A DNA stretch of 5,581 nt from Dehalococcoidales bacterium (GCA_030639445.1 DAOWCR010000081.1:1-5581); one strand, 5' to 3'; positions 1 to 5,473 are shown, counted from the first letter of the stretch. A program made the numbers and translations. Notes: a model not told the origin generated them from the letters alone.

Positions 1-11
1 GGCCAGAACCA

Positions 12-1244
12 ATGCTGATACTGGAACTCTTCCAGGGTATCTACACGTTTTTTCTCACCGAGCCTGAGATTGCCCTCGGCCGGCTATTCCTGATTGCCCT
101 GGGGTTTCTCTTCGTCTTCCTCTCCTACAAGAGAATCCTGGAGCCGCTGGTAATGCTCCCCCTGGGGATAGGCATGCTGGCGGTCAATGCCGGCCTCATG
201 GTAATGGATGCGCAAACCGGTCAGCTGGGCAATCTCTTTATCAACCCCATGGCCGGCAACGTTGAGCAGGTAATGTACTACCTGCAAATAGACTTCCTGC
301 AGCCGATTTACACCTTCACTTTCAGCAACGGCTTAATCGCCTGCCTGGTTTTCATGGGTATCGGCGCCATAACCGACATTGACATTTTACTGGCCCGGCC
401 ATATATGAGCCTCTTTCTGGCCATATGCGCGGAACTGGGCACCGTGCTGACTCTCCCCATCGCCATGGTCATGGGCCTGGCGCCCAATGAGTCGGCCGCC
501 ATTGCCCTGGTGGGCGGGGCTGACGGTCCCATGGTCCTTTACGGCTCCATCATGCTGGCCAGAGACTTATTCGTGCCCATCACCGTCGTGGCCTATGTCT
601 ATCTCGGGGTGATTTACGCCGGCTATCCTCTCCTCGCCAGGATTATCCCGAGGCGGCTGAGAGGGATAGAGATGGACTGGCGCACCATACCGCAGGTGTC
701 CCCGGGAGCCAAGTTCACTTTTGCCATCCTTGCCTGCACCTTCCTGAGCCTGCTCTTCCCGGTCGCGGCGCCCCTGTTCGCTTCTTTCTTCATCGGGTTA
801 GCCATCAAAGAGGCCGGAGTCCTGAGATTTATTGAATTCTTATCCGGGCCGCTCCTGTACGGCGCCACCTTTTTCCTGGGCTTCACCCTGGGCGCTCTGC
901 TCGGCGTTAATATAATTCTAAATCCCAAAGTGCTGACGCTGCTGGTCCTGGGTATTATCGCGCTGACGCTCTCCGGCCTGGGGGGAATAGCCGGCGGCTT
1001 AATCTACCACAAGATAAGCAAAGAGCCTTTTAATCCCCTGCTCGGCATCGCCGCGGTGTCCTGCGTGCCGACCACCGCCAAAGTGGCCCAGAAGTGCGCC
1101 GCCGCGGTCAATAAAAAATGCATGATTTTGCCTTTTGCCATGGGACCGTGCGTCGCCGGCGTGATTACCACCGCCATTTTCACCGGTATTTACATCACCG
1201 GCTTCAGACCCGAAGGCGTGTTCTTCGGCCTGTTCGGCGGCTAA
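12..1244 (+). CDS. oadB: Sodium-translocating decarboxylase, beta subunit (OadB/GcdB family)
   Basis: Integral membrane subunit that couples decarboxylation of a biotin-bound carboxyl group (from oxaloacetate, methylmalonyl-CoA, glutaconyl-CoA or similar) to Na+ export. The 410 residues are nearly all hydrophobic, with roughly ten membrane segments, close to the family's usual length. Visible motifs are GIGAITD near residue 117, GGADGP with D171, and NPLLG...AAVSCVP with N341 and S350. The Klebsiella OadB functional residues D203, N373 and S382 have the same spacings (170 and 9), which supports an intact ion pathway. The N-terminus resembles family starts, so ATG at 12 is plausible. However, the frame stays open to the window edge and no ribosome site is visible, so a start further upstream is possible. 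Alpha, gamma and biotin-carrier subunits are not in the window, so the substrate cannot be assigned. Some family positions differ: GGADGPM where GPT is usual, and FAMGPC where HAMGPN is usual. Confidence 0.9.
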   Translation: MLILELFQGIYTFFLTEPEIALGRLFLIALGFLFVFLSYKRILEPLVMLPLGIGMLAVNAGLMVMDAQTGQLGNLFINPMAGNVEQVMYYLQIDFLQPIYTFTFSNGLIACLVFMGIGAITDIDILLARPYMSLFLAICAELGTVLTLPIAMVMGLAPNESAAIALVGGADGPMVLYGSIMLARDLFVPITVVAYVYLGVIYAGYPLLARIIPRRLRGIEMDWRTIPQVSPGAKFTFAILACTFLSLLFPVAAPLFASFFIGLAIKEAGVLRFIEFLSGPLLYGATFFLGFTLGALLGVNIILNPKVLTLLVLGIIALTLSGLGGIAGGLIYHKISKEPFNPLLGIAAVSCVPTTAKVAQKCAAAVNKKCMILPFAMGPCVAGVITTAIFTGIYITGFRPEGVFFGLFGG

Positions 1245-1302
1245 GGTATCGCCCCGCTCTTAATCTTTCTTATTGACTTCGCCCCCTTCAGGTTTTTTAT
1301 CC

Positions 1303-1338
1303 GGTAACCCCATCCCCCTTTGATTTTTTATTAGGGAA
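1303..1338 (+). repeat. C-run repeat, copy 1 (partner at 4638-4673)
   Basis: A 36-nt stretch built on AACCCCATCCCCCTT, followed by a T-rich centre and AGGGAA. It matches 4638-4673 at 30 of 36 positions without gaps and in the same orientation. Read on the minus strand, it also resembles the tail of the two-hairpin element that lies immediately beside it (AAAGGGGG followed by a TGGG-type end), so it may be a nested remnant of that element. Confidence 0.7.
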
Positions 1339-1409
1339 CCCACCCCCTTTATCCCCCTCCCTTAATAAGGGAGGGGGAAGGGTTATATAAGAGAGGTTTC
1401 ACCTCTCTT
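1334..1409 (-). repeat. Two-hairpin intergenic element, reverse copy
   Basis: Read on the minus strand, hairpin 1 has 9-bp arms (1401-1409 with 1389-1397) and a 3-nt loop. Then come an 11-nt spacer (1378-1388), hairpin 2 with perfect 12-bp arms (1366-1377 with 1353-1364) and a single central base, and a tail reading ATAAAGGGGGTGGGTTCCC. The order, spacer length and tail match the forward copy at 1564-1644, although the arm sequences differ. Both arms of each hairpin have changed together, which suggests that pairing is maintained. It could be a REP/BIME-like or MITE-like element; no transposase is present. Confidence 0.75.
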
Positions 1410-1436
1410 TATCTCTCCGTCCACTGCGTCAAGACT

Positions 1437-1571
1437 GCGGGGTGTTTTAGTTCTCCTCACCGCGGAATAATAAAGCGGGGTGTTTAAGAGGGATAAAGTC
1501 CTTAATTAAAATATGATACAGGAGTCCAGGAGAAGAGAAAGCTAAATGTGATAAGGGGTGTCTAAGAGGGG
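1437..1571 (+). repeat. Short motif GGGGTGTNTAAGAGGG, three copies
   Basis: Copies lie at 1437-1450 (GCGGGGTGTTTTAG, truncated on the right), 1475-1492 (GCGGGGTGTTTAAGAGGG) and 1555-1571 (GGGGTGTCTAAGAGGGG). The third runs directly into hairpin 1 of the forward two-hairpin element, so the motif is probably the left border of that element. The first two would then be isolated left ends, left by deletion or nested insertion. Confidence 0.6.
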
Positions 1572-1644
1572 CTGACGCCCCTCTTTAAAAAACATTCCCC
1601 TTCTCCTTATCAAAGGAGAGGGGGACAAAGGGGGTGAGGTCACC
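1564..1644 (+). repeat. Two-hairpin intergenic element, forward copy
   Basis: Hairpin 1 has perfect 9-bp arms AAGAGGGGC (1564-1572) and GCCCCTCTT (1577-1585) with a TGAC loop. An 11-nt A-rich spacer follows (1586-1596). Hairpin 2 has 12-bp arms (1597-1608 with 1613-1624, one G-T pair) and an ATCA loop. The tail is ACAAAGGGGGTGAGGTCACC. The same architecture occurs in reverse at 1334-1409. Neither hairpin is followed by a convincing T run, so this is not a simple terminator. Confidence 0.75.
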
Positions 1645-1678
1645 ATCCTTCCGGTACGGGAAGGACCATATATCCTGA

Positions 1679-1703
1679 GGAGAGGGGGACAAAGGAGGTG
1701 AGG
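1679..1703 (+). repeat. Half copy of the two-hairpin element
   Basis: These 25 nt repeat 1615-1639 with one mismatch. They cover the right arm of hairpin 2 and the tail, but the matching left arm and hairpin 1 are absent. A small separate stem (TCCTTCC 1646-1652 with GGAAGGA 1659-1665) lies between the full copy and this fragment. Confidence 0.65.
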
Positions 1704-1742
1704 CAGACATAAACTTACCGGGGACAGGTAAACAATCACCCT

Positions 1743-1789
1743 TTTCAAATCACCCTTGCCTTATTGCCCGAAATCAGGTAAAGTCAACC
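1743..1789 (-). repeat. Inverted upstream segment, radA side (partner 4690-4725)
   Basis: Read on the minus strand, the segment contains in order GGTTG, TTACCTGATTT (1781-1771) and GATTTGAAA (1751-1743). The same three blocks occur in the same order on the plus strand at 4690-4725, upstream of ispD; there the last two blocks are closer together by about 10 nt. The two segments therefore form an inverted pair bracketing the radA-to-queF block. It overlaps the probable radA promoter. Confidence 0.45.
1756..1784 (+). promoter_or_regulatory. Possible radA promoter
   Basis: TTGCCT (1756-1761) and TAAAGT (1779-1784) are separated by exactly 17 nt, each matching the sigma-70 consensus at 4 of 6 positions. 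Transcription would start near 1791, which is the radA GTG itself, so the message would have little or no leader. That agrees with the lack of a clear ribosome binding site but remains a weak prediction. Confidence 0.3.
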
Positions 1790-1790
1790 T

Positions 1791-3182
1791 GTGAGCAAGC
1801 TGGAAAAATCTCGTTCCAGGACTGTTTTCGTCTGCCAGCAGTGCGGCCGGGAGAGCCTGAAGTGGCTGGGGCGCTGCCCTGACTGCCAGCAGTGGAACAG
1901 CTTCGTGGAAACCGTTATTGCGCCAGTTTCCCCGTCCCGCCCCCTTGCCCCGGTCAGCCCGCCCCAAGAACTGTCCCAGGTGGTTACTCCGGCGGCAGAC
2001 CGCGCCCCCCTGTCCCTGGCCGAGTTCAACCGGGTGCTCGGCGGCGGGCTGGTCTCCGGCTCCCTGGTGCTTATCAGCGGTGAGCCCGGTATCGGCAAGT
2101 CCACCCTTTTGCTGCAGGCGGCGGCGGCCGCCAAAGACCGGGGGAAAGTGGTCTATATTTCCGGTGAGGAGACGCTGCACCAGACCAGGCTCCGGGCCGA
2201 GAGACTGGGCATAAAGGGCGAGGGGCTCTACCTTCTGGCGGAAACCGACCTGGAGGTTATCCTGGACCAGATTGAGCCGTTATCCCCGGGGCTGGTGGTC
2301 ATTGACTCCATTCAAACCGTTTACCTGCCTGAGCTGGAGGCCACCCCGGGCAGCCTAACCCAGGTGCGGGAGAGCACCCTGAGACTGATGCACTGGGCCA
2401 AGCCCCGCGCCGTGCCCGTCTTCATTGCCGGGCATGTCACCAAGGACGGGACCATCGCCGGCCCACGGGTCCTGGAGCATATCGTCGACGTGGTGCTCTA
2501 CCTTGAGGGCGAGCCTTTCAGCGCCTACCGTTTACTGCGCAGCGTGAAAAACCGCTTCGGCTCAACCAACGAGGTGGGCGTCTTTGAGATGAAGGAGAAG
2601 GGGCTGATAGAGGTGGACAATCCGTCGCGGGCTTTCCTCTCCCAGCGCCAGGGTGAAGCAATGGGCTCGGCGGTGGTGCCTACCCTGGAAGGCAGCCGCC
2701 CCCTGCTGGTGGAGATCCAGGCGCTGACCACGCCGACCAGCTTCGGCCTGCCCCGACGCACCGCCAACGGGGTGGACTTTAACCGGCTGCTGCTGGTGAC
2801 GGCGGTGCTGACCAAGCGCGTCGGCCTGAGGCTGGGCAATCAGGATATCATCGTTAACGTTACCGGCGGAATCAGGATTGGCGAGCCGGCGGCGGACCTG
2901 GGTATCGCCCTGGCGATTGCCTCCAGCTTCCGCGATGCCGCCATTGACCCCGGCCTGGCGGCGGTGGGGGAGGTGGGCTTGAGCGGCGAGCTGAGAGCCG
3001 CCCCCCAGCTGGAGAGAAGAGTGGCCGAGGCGGCCAGACTGGGCTTCAAGCGCTGCCTGGTGCCCAAAGTCGGCGCCGGAATCAGCCCTCCCAAAGACAT
3101 TAAGCTTATCCCGGCGAGCACCTTGCGAGAGGCGATAAACGCCGGACTGGTCAGAGGCAAGGCAAGAGCCGATAAAGATTGA
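1791..3182 (+). CDS. radA: DNA repair protein RadA
   Basis: RecA-family ATPase/DnaB-like helicase that acts in homologous recombination, helping branch migration and processing of recombination intermediates in the cytoplasm. The 463 residues match the usual length (about 450-460). Domains in order: a four-cysteine zinc finger (C15, C18, C29, C32); a RecA-like core with Walker A GEPGIGKST at 97-105 and Walker B LVVIDS ending at D172-S173; the RadA signature KNRFG at 253-257; and a C-terminal Lon-like domain from about 303 to 455. All key residues are present, so the gene appears functional. GTG at 1791 is the only reasonable start, because an in-frame TAA lies 12 nt upstream and the zinc finger begins soon after. 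The ribosome site is weak (AGGT at 1776-1779). The next gene starts about 50 nt downstream on the same strand. Confidence 0.97.
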   Translation: MSKLEKSRSRTVFVCQQCGRESLKWLGRCPDCQQWNSFVETVIAPVSPSRPLAPVSPPQELSQVVTPAADRAPLSLAEFNRVLGGGLVSGSLVLISGEPGIGKSTLLLQAAAAAKDRGKVVYISGEETLHQTRLRAERLGIKGEGLYLLAETDLEVILDQIEPLSPGLVVIDSIQTVYLPELEATPGSLTQVRESTLRLMHWAKPRAVPVFIAGHVTKDGTIAGPRVLEHIVDVVLYLEGEPFSAYRLLRSVKNRFGSTNEVGVFEMKEKGLIEVDNPSRAFLSQRQGEAMGSAVVPTLEGSRPLLVEIQALTTPTSFGLPRRTANGVDFNRLLLVTAVLTKRVGLRLGNQDIIVNVTGGIRIGEPAADLGIALAIASSFRDAAIDPGLAAVGEVGLSGELRAAPQLERRVAEAARLGFKRCLVPKVGAGISPPKDIKLIPASTLREAINAGLVRGKARADKD

Positions 3183-3214
3183 GTGTGATTAGACAGCGCT
3201 ACCTGTGAAAACTT

Positions 3215-3220
3215 AGGAGG
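3215..3220 (+). promoter_or_regulatory. Strong ribosome binding site for the 3230 gene
   Basis: AGGAGG lies 9 nt before ATG at 3230. An in-frame ATG at 3221 touches the site directly and is too close to use, so 3230 is the better start. A consensus ribosome site shows that translation of the signal-peptide part is or recently was under selection. Confidence 0.8.
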
Positions 3221-3229
3221 ATGAGCAAT

Positions 3230-3730
3230 ATGCAAACACTGAGTACGCTAGTAAGACGATTAAGTAAAACGGCCTGGTTACGATTCATCCTCGTCTTAAT
3301 GCTGACACCAGTGCTGGTAGCCTTGTTCACCGCAAAACCAGCTGAGGCCAGGTGACCAGGCACAAGTTATACGCTGACCGTGAATGTCAGCCCGGATAAT
3401 GGGGGTAGAGTACAGGTAGGGGAGATTTTCCCGTCTACCTACCCCTCTACATACACCTTTGAAGAAGGTACCTACTTTAAGATTACGGCAGTCCCTACCT
3501 TTGGTTATCGCTTCGACAGCTGGAGTGGAGACCTGTCTGGCGCCGATAACCCCGCAGCTATAGTGATAGACTGCGATAAATATGTCAAAGCCAACTTCTC
3601 ATTCGACTGGCCTCTGGTCGGTGGAATAACCGGTAGTTTAGTATTGGTCGGCCTTCTCGTTATCGTCTTGATTAGGAGACGCATCAGACCCGCCCAGCGT
3701 CATTTTATGTCCGACAACTTGTTGCCATAA
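3230..3730 (+). pseudogene. Secreted membrane-anchored InlB-B-repeat protein, interrupted by in-frame TGA
   Basis: One reading frame of 166 codons carries a single internal stop, TGA at 3353-3355 (codon 42). Before the stop lies a textbook signal peptide: basic residues R9, R10, K13 and R18, a hydrophobic core of about residues 19-35, and the cleavage motif AEA at 38-40. After the stop, in the same frame, comes one divergent InlB-B-type bacterial repeat (about 46-124; YTLTVNVSPDNGG, GYRFDSWSGDLSG, KYVKANFSF). A C-terminal membrane helix (about 129-149) and a RRRIRPAQR stop-transfer tail follow. The predicted product is a cell-surface protein anchored at its C-terminus, of unknown role. Base composition is visibly less GC-rich than radA (about 43% over 3421-3480). 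A GTG at 3380 could restart translation, but it has no ribosome site and would lack the signal peptide. It could be an early pseudogene, a sequencing error, or a readthrough gene; the first two seem likeliest. Confidence 0.7.
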
Positions 3731-3798
3731 GGATAATGCCAACAAAGTGAAGGGGCTCTCTACCATATTATTCATCAGGTAGTGACGTTATTCTCCCT

Positions 3799-4149
3799 CT
3801 ACGGCAAAGAACAAGCGCCCTGTATCGGGATGAGACAGACAAAGCACAGCGGCTCGCTCTGGCTATTATTCATAAAGCAGTGGTGCTCGTCAGCGGGAAT
3901 AAAGACAACGCTGCCCCCGGTTATTTGAGATTCTCCCGGCTGGCCCTTCACCGTTCCCTGCCCGGAAAGAATAAATACCTCGTGCTCCCACGGATGAGAA
4001 TGAAAAGGGGTTGAGCCGCCAGGTGCCACCTCAAAGACACGCATGCTGAAATTCGGTGCCCCGTCATCGCCGGTAATGACCTCACGCATCGCGGCGCCGG
4101 GCACTTCTTCCTTCGGTTTTACCTCAAGATAGTGGCTGATTACTTTCAT
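3799..4149 (-). CDS. Small single-domain cupin protein
   Basis: A 116-residue beta-barrel protein of the cupin fold. Motif 1 is seen as G45...H50-x-H52...H56-E57...G63 (PFHSHPWEHEVFILSGQG), and motif 2 as G79...P85...H89-H90...N94 (FIPADEHHCFMN). The histidines and glutamate are the expected ligands for one divalent metal ion. Single-domain cupins include dioxygenases, isomerases and ligand-binding regulators, so the reaction cannot be named. ATG at 4149 is chosen because AAGGAGG lies 6 nt upstream; an in-frame ATG 30 nt further upstream has no such site. The start overlaps the 3' end of queF by 26 bp, pointing to translational coupling in a queF-cupin unit. A role in queuosine metabolism is only suggested by this position. 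Confidence 0.85.
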   Translation of the reverse strand: MKVISHYLEVKPKEEVPGAAMREVITGDDGAPNFSMRVFEVAPGGSTPFHSHPWEHEVFILSGQGTVKGQPGESQITGGSVVFIPADEHHCFMNNSQSEPLCFVCLIPIQGACSLP

Positions 4150-4573
4150 CGGCAGCCTCCTTATTTTTACGGCGGTCATAACTGGCCGTGGCCCTGGTCT
4201 TCATGCCGCCTCTCTCTTTGTATTCCGCGGCCACCACCAGGGAGGCCGGCCGCAGCAACGACACCAGGTCCTGAAGGATGCGGTTTACGGCATGCTCCTG
4301 CAACATACCCACATTACGGTAGGAAGTCAAATAGTATTTCAGGGACTTGAGCTCCACCAGAGAATGGCGCGGCAGGTAGCGTATCACCAGCCGGGCGAAG
4401 TCAGGCAGGCCGGACCAGGGGCAGACAAAGGTAAACTCGTCAGTCTCGTAGACTACCTCGGTGGCCGAGTCGGGATAGCCAAAGGGAATAGCCTCAAGCA
4501 CCTCAGCGTCAATGGCGTCTTCCGACTGGATGTCATAACGCCGGGCAGCGTATTTATCCTTAGCCACTTTCAT
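4124..4573 (-). CDS. queF: NADPH-dependent preQ0 reductase QueF (type I, short form)
   Basis: Reduces the nitrile of 7-cyano-7-deazaguanine (preQ0) to the amine preQ1, the last free-base step before insertion into tRNA for queuosine. The 149 residues fit the single-domain (Bacillus-type) form. Visible signatures are the nucleophilic cysteine and proton-donor aspartate in FVCPWSGLPDF (C51 and D58, the same 7-residue spacing as C55/D62 of Bacillus subtilis QueF), the QueF motif ELKSLKYYLTSYRN from E74, and the QEHAVNRI segment. The usual QPDF is LPDF here, and the protein carries an extra basic/polar tail of about 25 residues after RGG. ATG at 4573 is preferred. A GTG at 4591 in frame would add 6 residues, but it sits where transcription from the adjacent TATAAT should start. 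No other queuosine gene is in the window. Confidence 0.93.
   Translation of the reverse strand: MKVAKDKYAARRYDIQSEDAIDAEVLEAIPFGYPDSATEVVYETDEFTFVCPWSGLPDFARLVIRYLPRHSLVELKSLKYYLTSYRNVGMLQEHAVNRILQDLVSLLRPASLVVAAEYKERGGMKTRATASYDRRKNKEAADESNQPLS
4156..4162 (-). promoter_or_regulatory. Ribosome binding site fixing the cupin start
   Basis: Read on the minus strand this is AAGGAGG, 6 nt before ATG at 4149. It lies inside the end of the queF coding sequence, so ribosomes finishing queF can load directly onto the cupin gene. Confidence 0.8.
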
Positions 4574-4598
4574 TTTGCTTTCTCTGCCCACTATATCT

Positions 4599-4604
4599 AT
4601 TATA
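4599..4604 (-). promoter_or_regulatory. Probable -10 box of the queF-cupin promoter
   Basis: A perfect TATAAT on the minus strand. Transcription would start near 4592, leaving a leader of about 20 nt before ATG at 4573, which contains a weak purine-rich site. The -35 region (TTCCGT at 17-nt spacing) is poor. The short leader leaves no room for a preQ1 riboswitch, which is a common controller of queuosine genes elsewhere. Confidence 0.45.
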
Positions 4605-4637
4605 CCCCCTGAAACGTTTTAACGGAATTATTTATTT

Positions 4638-4673
4638 GGAAACCCCATCCCCCTTCAGTTATTTATCAGGGAA
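4638..4673 (+). repeat. C-run repeat, copy 2 (partner at 1303-1338)
   Basis: A direct copy of 1303-1338 with 6 mismatches in 36 positions and no gaps. In this copy CCCCCTTC (4649-4656) can pair with GAAGGGGG (4671-4678) around a 14-nt loop. It lies between the diverging queF and ispD promoters. Confidence 0.7.
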
Positions 4674-4689
4674 GGGGGGCAGAGGGATA

Positions 4690-4725
4690 GGTTGTTAAAT
4701 TACCTGATTTTAGCACGATTTGAAA
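4690..4725 (+). repeat. Inverted upstream segment, ispD side (partner 1743-1789)
   Basis: Contains GGTTG (4690-4694), TTACCTGATTT (4700-4710) and GATTTGAAA (4717-4725), the same ordered blocks found on the minus strand just before radA. The last block includes the TTGAAA used as the probable -35 of ispD. Confidence 0.45.
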
Positions 4726-4748
4726 TCCAGGGCTAATCTGTGTAAACT
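4720..4748 (+). promoter_or_regulatory. Probable ispD-ispF promoter
   Basis: TTGAAA (4720-4725, 5 of 6 to consensus) and TAAACT (4743-4748, 4 of 6) are separated by exactly 17 nt. Transcription would begin near 4755, about 14 nt before the ispD ATG. This is the best-matched promoter in the window. Confidence 0.5.
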
Positions 4749-4768
4749 CAATTTAGCCGGAACGGCAA

Positions 4769-5473
4769 ATGGGCGCAAACATGAAAAAGGGTGAAAAGCA
4801 AGGAGTGGGGGCAATTATCGTCGCCGCGGGCCAGGGAGAGCGGATGGGCGGGGTGGCCAAGCTGTTTGCCCCGCTGGGCGATAAGCCTCTTTTACTCCGG
4901 ACGGTTCACCCCTTTCAAAAATGCCGCCTGGTGGACCGGATAGTGGTGGTGGTGAGCGGGGAAAAGGAATTGCAGTGCCGGCAGCTGCTCACCGGGGAGG
5001 AGTGGTCTAAAGTAAGCCATATCTGCCTCGGGGGCAAACGGCGGCAGGACTCGGTCGCCGCCGGGCTGGCGCAGCTTGATAAGTGTGACTGGGTAATAGT
5101 CCATGACGGCGCCCGTCCGCTGGTGACCATAGACTTAATTGAACACGGGCTGGCCGCGGCCAAAGAGACCGGGGCCGCCGTGGCCGCCGTCCCGGTCAAG
5201 GATACCATCAAGCTGGCGGGAGACGATAGAATTATCCATCAGACGCCGCCACGTCAAAATCTATGGGCGGTACAGACGCCGCAAGTGTTCCGCACCGACA
5301 TCATAACCGAGGCGTACCAGCAGGCAAATGAGGACGTCACCGATGACGCCTCCCTGGTGGAGAAACTGGGCTACCCGGTTAAACTATATATGGGCGCTTA
5401 TGATAATATAAAAATAACCACCCCCGATGACCTGGCTTTAGCCGGGATGCTGTGGCAGAGATATGAACGGTAA
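4769..5473 (+). CDS. ispD: 2-C-methyl-D-erythritol 4-phosphate cytidylyltransferase
   Basis: Third enzyme of the MEP isoprenoid pathway: joins MEP to CTP to give CDP-methylerythritol and pyrophosphate in the cytosol. At 234 residues it is of typical length. The N-terminal nucleotide-binding loop AAGQGERMGGVAK (19-31) supplies R25 and K31. VHDGARP carries the metal-binding D113. TPPRQNLWAVQTPQ carries R162, and DNIKITTPDDL carries K215, the last two corresponding to catalytic or substrate-binding R157 and K213 of the E. coli enzyme. All are intact. Neither ATG 4769 nor the in-frame ATG 4781 has a good ribosome site; 4769 is given, and 4781 would remove only four residues. It overlaps ispF by 11 bp. 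Confidence 0.96.
   Translation: MGANMKKGEKQGVGAIIVAAGQGERMGGVAKLFAPLGDKPLLLRTVHPFQKCRLVDRIVVVVSGEKELQCRQLLTGEEWSKVSHICLGGKRRQDSVAAGLAQLDKCDWVIVHDGARPLVTIDLIEHGLAAAKETGAAVAAVPVKDTIKLAGDDRIIHQTPPRQNLWAVQTPQVFRTDIITEAYQQANEDVTDDASLVEKLGYPVKLYMGAYDNIKITTPDDLALAGMLWQRYER

Larger units (their letters stand above)
1245..1790. other. Gene-free, repeat-filled intergenic region
   Basis: About 550 bp between oadB and radA. I see no coding frame with recognisable protein character; the open frames crossing it are built from C/G-run repeats. It holds two inverted copies of a two-hairpin element, one half copy, a motif present three times and a probable radA promoter, each listed separately. There is no classic terminator (GC stem followed by a T run) after oadB. 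The nearest candidates are the repeat hairpins themselves. Confidence 0.8.

Noticed and set aside
1303..1703. Possible CRISPR array
   Set aside because: Repeats are irregularly spaced, occur in both orientations, are of different lengths and have no uniform spacers; no cas gene is present.
1542..1748. 68-residue open frame on the minus strand in the intergenic region
   Set aside because: It runs through the C/G-run hairpin repeats, has low-complexity Pro/Leu/Arg composition and resembles no protein family.
1761..2180. Minus-strand frames of 116-139 residues opposite the start of radA
   Set aside because: They are antisense to the RadA zinc finger and Walker A region; open frames on the opposite strand are expected in GC-rich DNA.
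3353..3355. TGA read as Trp through a changed genetic code
   Set aside because: radA and queF both end properly at TGA, and conserved Trp positions in all genes use TGG.
3731..3798. Bidirectional terminator between the convergent genes
   Set aside because: Only a weak 4-bp pairing (TACC with GGTA) is visible, with no T run on either strand.
4132..4612. Plus-strand open frames opposite queF
   Set aside because: They lie antisense to a clear queF coding sequence with all catalytic motifs and have no family features of their own.
4574..4622. preQ1 riboswitch before queF
   Set aside because: The predicted transcript leader is only about 20 nt and no pseudoknot-like stem is visible.
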